Source: an uncultured cyanobacterium
GTDB taxonomy: Bacteria > Cyanobacteriota > Cyanobacteriia > PCC-6307 > Cyanobiaceae
Direction: 5' to 3'
DNA length: 8,739 nucleotides
Assembly: GCA_903934745.1 (NCBI GenBank)
Contig: CAIZOZ010000196.1
Location: forward strand, 1 to 8,739
A program made the position numbers and the translations under genes. Shown one piece after another: positions 6,688 through 8,739 of the stretch. Numbering within the stretch: the stretch's first letter is position 1; each line of letters starts with the position of its first letter. The notes beneath the pieces were generated by a model. It ran no database searches and was not told where the DNA came from. It saw only the letters and a program-made list of their open reading frames with translations.

Positions 6688-6714
6688 CTTTGGCGAGACT
6701 TTGGCGTTGAGACT
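6688..6714. repeat. Short direct repeats before the integrase start
   Basis: CTTTGGCG occurs at 6688-6695 and 6699-6706, an 11-bp period close to one helical turn. GAGACT occurs at 6695-6700 and 6709-6714. Such helically phased repeats next to an integrase gene resemble arm-type or excisionase sites of phage-like attachment regions, but this is inferred from position alone. Confidence 0.35.
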
Positions 6715-6725
6715 GCCCCCCTGCC

Positions 6726-8213
6726 ATGCGTGCCAAGGACACGTTCAGTCAGGCCCAGCTGCGCCTCCAGGCTGCGGGCTGCCGCTACCGGATCAAGCAG
6801 GCCTCCAGAAGCCCCTTCATCCAGGTGTACGACACCCTGCCGCCCAGACGCCAACAGGCTGCCCGCGGCTTCCGGCTGGATGACGATCAGGCCTGCTGGG
6901 ATCTGGCCGAGCTGCTCCTCCGGGCCCATCAGCGGGCCGTCCAGGGTGGGGCGCCCCTGAGCTGGGAGGTTCTGGAGGCGGCCGATGGCCGAGCCCCTAT
7001 CCAGCAGCACCAGCGCTGGGGGGAGATCTGCGCCGCGGTCCAGGGCTGGATCGCGCCTGGGGGGCCCAAGGCCCGAGATCGCAATCCCTTCACCTGCTTC
7101 AAGCCGAACGGCTATTTCGGCCGCACCTTTGCTGCCGACCAGATCGCCACCACGAGAGCGCTGGAGGAGTTCTGCTTGTACACGCCAGCGTCGCTGCAGC
7201 TCTGGCGGGAGGACCGCAGCAGTCAGCTGATCCGCCGGTCTTACAACAGCAAGGGCTTCTATGGCGTGCTCCAGATGGTGAATTATCTGGCTCAACGCAG
7301 CATCGCGATTGCCACGCCTGAACTGCGGGCCAGGCTCGACCAGCTCAAGAAAAGTGCCGGCAAGCTGCGCGCACCCGCACCTCGCTTCATCCCCCGTACC
7401 GATGACATCGAGGCCTGGTTGGACCAACTGCAGCAAAGCGAGCCTTTGAGGGGTTGGGTGATGGCCGTGATCGCCACCTATGGCCTGCGGGGTCATGAGG
7501 TGTGGCACATCGACCGGCTACCTGGGGAGGTGGAGGCCGATGCGGAGGTGATCGAGGTCGGGAGCTTCGAGAGCCATGGGGATGGGGCCGAGACCAAGAC
7601 AGGTCATCGCTTTGCCCTGCCTCTGCCCAGGGAGTGGGTGAACCGCTACCGCCTCAACGATCACGACCACTCGAAGTCCATGCTCGCGGAGCTGAGGCGC
7701 CGCCACCCGGTCAAGACCGCTGTGCGAGACGACGGCACTGTGCAGTTCTTCAACAACGGTGAGCTGTCGGTCTATCTGGCCCATTGGTTGCGTAACCGAG
7801 GCCGCGAGGATCGGGAGCTCCCGATCAAGCTGTTTGGCTATCATCAGCCCCGACAACTGCCCGGGAAGCCGAAACCCAAGGCCAAACGCGATCGCTGCAA
7901 GCTTTACGACCTACGCCACGCCTGGGCGCTGCGGGCCAAGGCAACGACAACCTGGTCCACGGCGGTCAAGGCGGCCTCCATGGGGCACAGCGAAGCCGTT
8001 CATTCCAGCCGCTATCTGATCGAGGAGCGGGCTGAGCACAAGCTGGCCCACCTCCTGAGGCAGCGAGACCTTGATGAAGGCCGCAACTCGGAGCAAAGGA
8101 CAGCGGGAGCCCCAGCAATCCCTGCAGCTGAGGTAATACCTGCCTTGCCTGCTGGGGTCACACCGGAGCTCATTGAGCTGGCCAGAAAGCTGCAGGCCGC
8201 AGGATTGGGTTAG
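6726..8213 (+). CDS. Tyrosine recombinase / site-specific integrase
   Basis: The product is 495 residues. It cuts and rejoins DNA through a phosphotyrosine link to insert and excise a mobile element. The C-terminal catalytic domain (about 220-440) shows R255 in TYGLRGHEV, K291 in the beta-hairpin KTGHRFALPL, R397 in YDLRHAW, H421 in MGHSEAV and nucleophile Y430 in SSRYLI. The first histidine of the usual HxxR box is a tyrosine here (Y394), a change seen in some integrase groups. Residues about 1-220 should hold the arm-binding and SAM-like core-binding domains, but no motif was assigned there. The frame is intact and length fits cyanobacterial island or phage integrases. The ATG at 6726 has no clear ribosome binding site. 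Position 3' of tRNA-Lys on the same strand supports a role in integration at that tRNA. The stop codon is interleaved with that of the convergent helix-turn-helix gene. Confidence 0.95.
   Translation: MRAKDTFSQAQLRLQAAGCRYRIKQASRSPFIQVYDTLPPRRQQAARGFRLDDDQACWDLAELLLRAHQRAVQGGAPLSWEVLEAADGRAPIQQHQRWGEICAAVQGWIAPGGPKARDRNPFTCFKPNGYFGRTFAADQIATTRALEEFCLYTPASLQLWREDRSSQLIRRSYNSKGFYGVLQMVNYLAQRSIAIATPELRARLDQLKKSAGKLRAPAPRFIPRTDDIEAWLDQLQQSEPLRGWVMAVIATYGLRGHEVWHIDRLPGEVEADAEVIEVGSFESHGDGAETKTGHRFALPLPREWVNRYRLNDHDHSKSMLAELRRRHPVKTAVRDDGTVQFFNNGELSVYLAHWLRNRGREDRELPIKLFGYHQPRQLPGKPKPKAKRDRCKLYDLRHAWALRAKATTTWSTAVKAASMGHSEAVHSSRYLIEERAEHKLAHLLRQRDLDEGRNSEQRTAGAPAIPAAEVIPALPAGVTPELIELARKLQAAGLG
7888..7895. 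repeat. HIP1 octamer GCGATCGC (in the integrase)
   Basis: A third exact copy, within the integrase just before its YDLRH box. Its presence in the mobile gene suggests that the element has long resided in HIP1-bearing hosts. Confidence 0.65.
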
Positions 8214-8398
8214 TGGGGAACCCGGCCCAGGGCGAGCTCACAGCGAAGCGCGTGCCAAAGGATGTCGGAACGGGGGCAGCCTGGAGTCTTCCTGGTCCAA
8301 TGCTGCCCCTCCTTGAGCAAACGACGGCGACGCAGGCGCCAGAGCGTCTGCCTGCTGACCCTGAGGAGCGTGCTGATCTCTGCGGTCTCCAACCACAT
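8210..8398 (-). CDS. Excisionase-like helix-turn-helix protein
   Basis: This 62-residue basic protein is of the MerR/Xis-like DNA-binding type. Residues about 5-24 (TAEISTLLRVSRQTLWRLRR) form the helix-turn-helix, followed by a wing-like LLKEGQHWTRK. CPRSDILWH follows, a tail I associate with small regulators next to cyanobacterial integrases. Such proteins bend DNA at attachment sites to drive excision or repress element promoters. It is convergent with the integrase: the stop codons share bases in TTAG at 8210-8213. A GGAAG on the coding strand about 10 nt before the ATG is a modest ribosome binding site. It lies 42 bp after the small membrane-protein gene on the same strand, so the two may be cotranscribed. 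The fold call is reasonably firm; whether it is Xis or a repressor is open. Confidence 0.75.
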   Translation of the reverse strand: MWLETAEISTLLRVSRQTLWRLRRRRLLKEGQHWTRKTPGCPRSDILWHALRCELALGRVPH

Positions 8399-8440
8399 GA
8401 CGGCAGATCTTCCAGCGGACGCGGAAGGCTACCCAGCGCC

Positions 8441-8722
8441 TCAGGGTGGAGGCAGCCTGATCAGGTTCACCTCTCTGGCACTTGCGCCACTGGTGTTGGG
8501 GGTTTGAGCAGGGCGGCCCGCACCCGCCCGTGGCAGTGCCTCCCGATCCCCCGCCGGCTGTTTCTGAGCCGTGGCCGGAGCAGGGCTGCTCAGCTCCAGC
8601 CCATGGCGGCGGACATAGAGCCAGGAGAGCACGCTGCAGTTGAGCAGGTCGAGGACCAGGGTGCCGCCCTGGAACCCCAGGATTCCGGCTGCAATCCAGA
8701 CCACCAGCCGGCGGGAATCCAT
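8441..8722 (-). CDS. Small predicted membrane protein, unknown function
   Basis: I do not recognise this 93-residue product. It begins MDSRRLVVWIAAGILGFQGG and stays hydrophobic to about residue 37, enough for one membrane span with a positively charged lead (RR at 4-5) and a basic RR-H after the span (38-40). The remaining half is Pro/Ala/Ser-rich and looks disordered. The hydrophobic half supports a real gene; the tail has low-complexity composition and could be chance open frame. No obvious ribosome binding site precedes the ATG at 8720-8722. It is 42 bp upstream of the excisionase-like gene on the same strand and may belong to the integrated element or be its first cargo. Confidence is limited by length and lack of recognised relatives. 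Confidence 0.5.
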   Translation of the reverse strand: MDSRRLVVWIAAGILGFQGGTLVLDLLNCSVLSWLYVRRHGLELSSPAPATAQKQPAGDREALPRAGAGRPAQTPNTSGASAREVNLIRLPPP

Positions 8723-8739
8723 CCCGACATCTGCACAGA

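Noticed and set aside
6600..7508. Long minus-strand open frame antisense to the integrase
   Set aside because: It has no recognisable motifs, and the opposite strand carries the catalytic residues of a tyrosine recombinase.
8441..8500. TPP-riboswitch-like text (GAACCTGATC on the minus strand, within a CCTGATCAGG palindrome)
   Set aside because: The essential companion CTGAGA box and the TGGATAATGCCAGCG-type segment are missing, and it lies inside the end of an open frame rather than upstream of a thiamine gene.
6549..8739. A second att copy of the tRNA-Lys 3' end within the window
   Set aside because: I searched by eye for repeats of the T-arm and acceptor sequence and found none; the distal site must be outside.
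1..8739. CRISPR array, insertion sequence or rRNA gene
   Set aside because: No regularly spaced repeats, no transposase-like product and no rRNA sequence were seen.

Overview
The window is GC-rich DNA from a cyanobacterium. The evidence is a PsbY photosystem II subunit gene, a CrtH-type carotenoid cis-trans isomerase, a folate/FAD-dependent tRNA methyltransferase (TrmFO), and three copies of the cyanobacterial HIP1 octamer GCGATCGC. High GC, tight spacing and this gene set fit a Cyanobium/Synechococcus-like picocyanobacterium, possibly freshwater or brackish. The genus is inference; the phylum is well supported.

Left part (1-2399): a divergent pair. A carbon-nitrogen hydrolase (nitrilase superfamily) runs leftward off the window edge. 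A full-length glutamate decarboxylase runs rightward, with 127 bp between them. The extreme left edge is a G-homopolymer that may be a sequence-quality artefact.

Centre (2453-6269): four leftward core genes in transcription order: a gamma-carbonic-anhydrase-like left-handed beta-helix protein, psbY, trmFO and crtH. Gaps are 28, 54 and 120 bp. They have no shared biochemical pathway but together look like a stable housekeeping/photosynthesis block. crtH ends 53 bp from the convergent end of the glutamate decarboxylase gene.

Right part (6477-8739): tRNA-Lys(UUU), followed on the same strand by a full-length tyrosine recombinase. The recombinase is met tail-to-tail, with interleaved stop codons, by a small excisionase-like helix-turn-helix gene. 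Upstream of that gene on the same strand is a small predicted membrane protein of unknown function. tRNA, then integrase, then Xis-like regulator is the standard architecture of the tRNA-proximal end of an integrated element or genomic island. The distal attachment site and any cargo would lie beyond the right edge. The 177-bp leader between tRNA and integrase has an inverted repeat with 8-bp arms, a terminator-like hairpin and short direct repeats that could be recombinase or regulator sites.

No CRISPR array, rRNA gene or insertion sequence was seen, and no gene-free stretch exceeds about 210 bp. Nothing here is clearly a new system; the most promising part is the integrated-element edge at the right.
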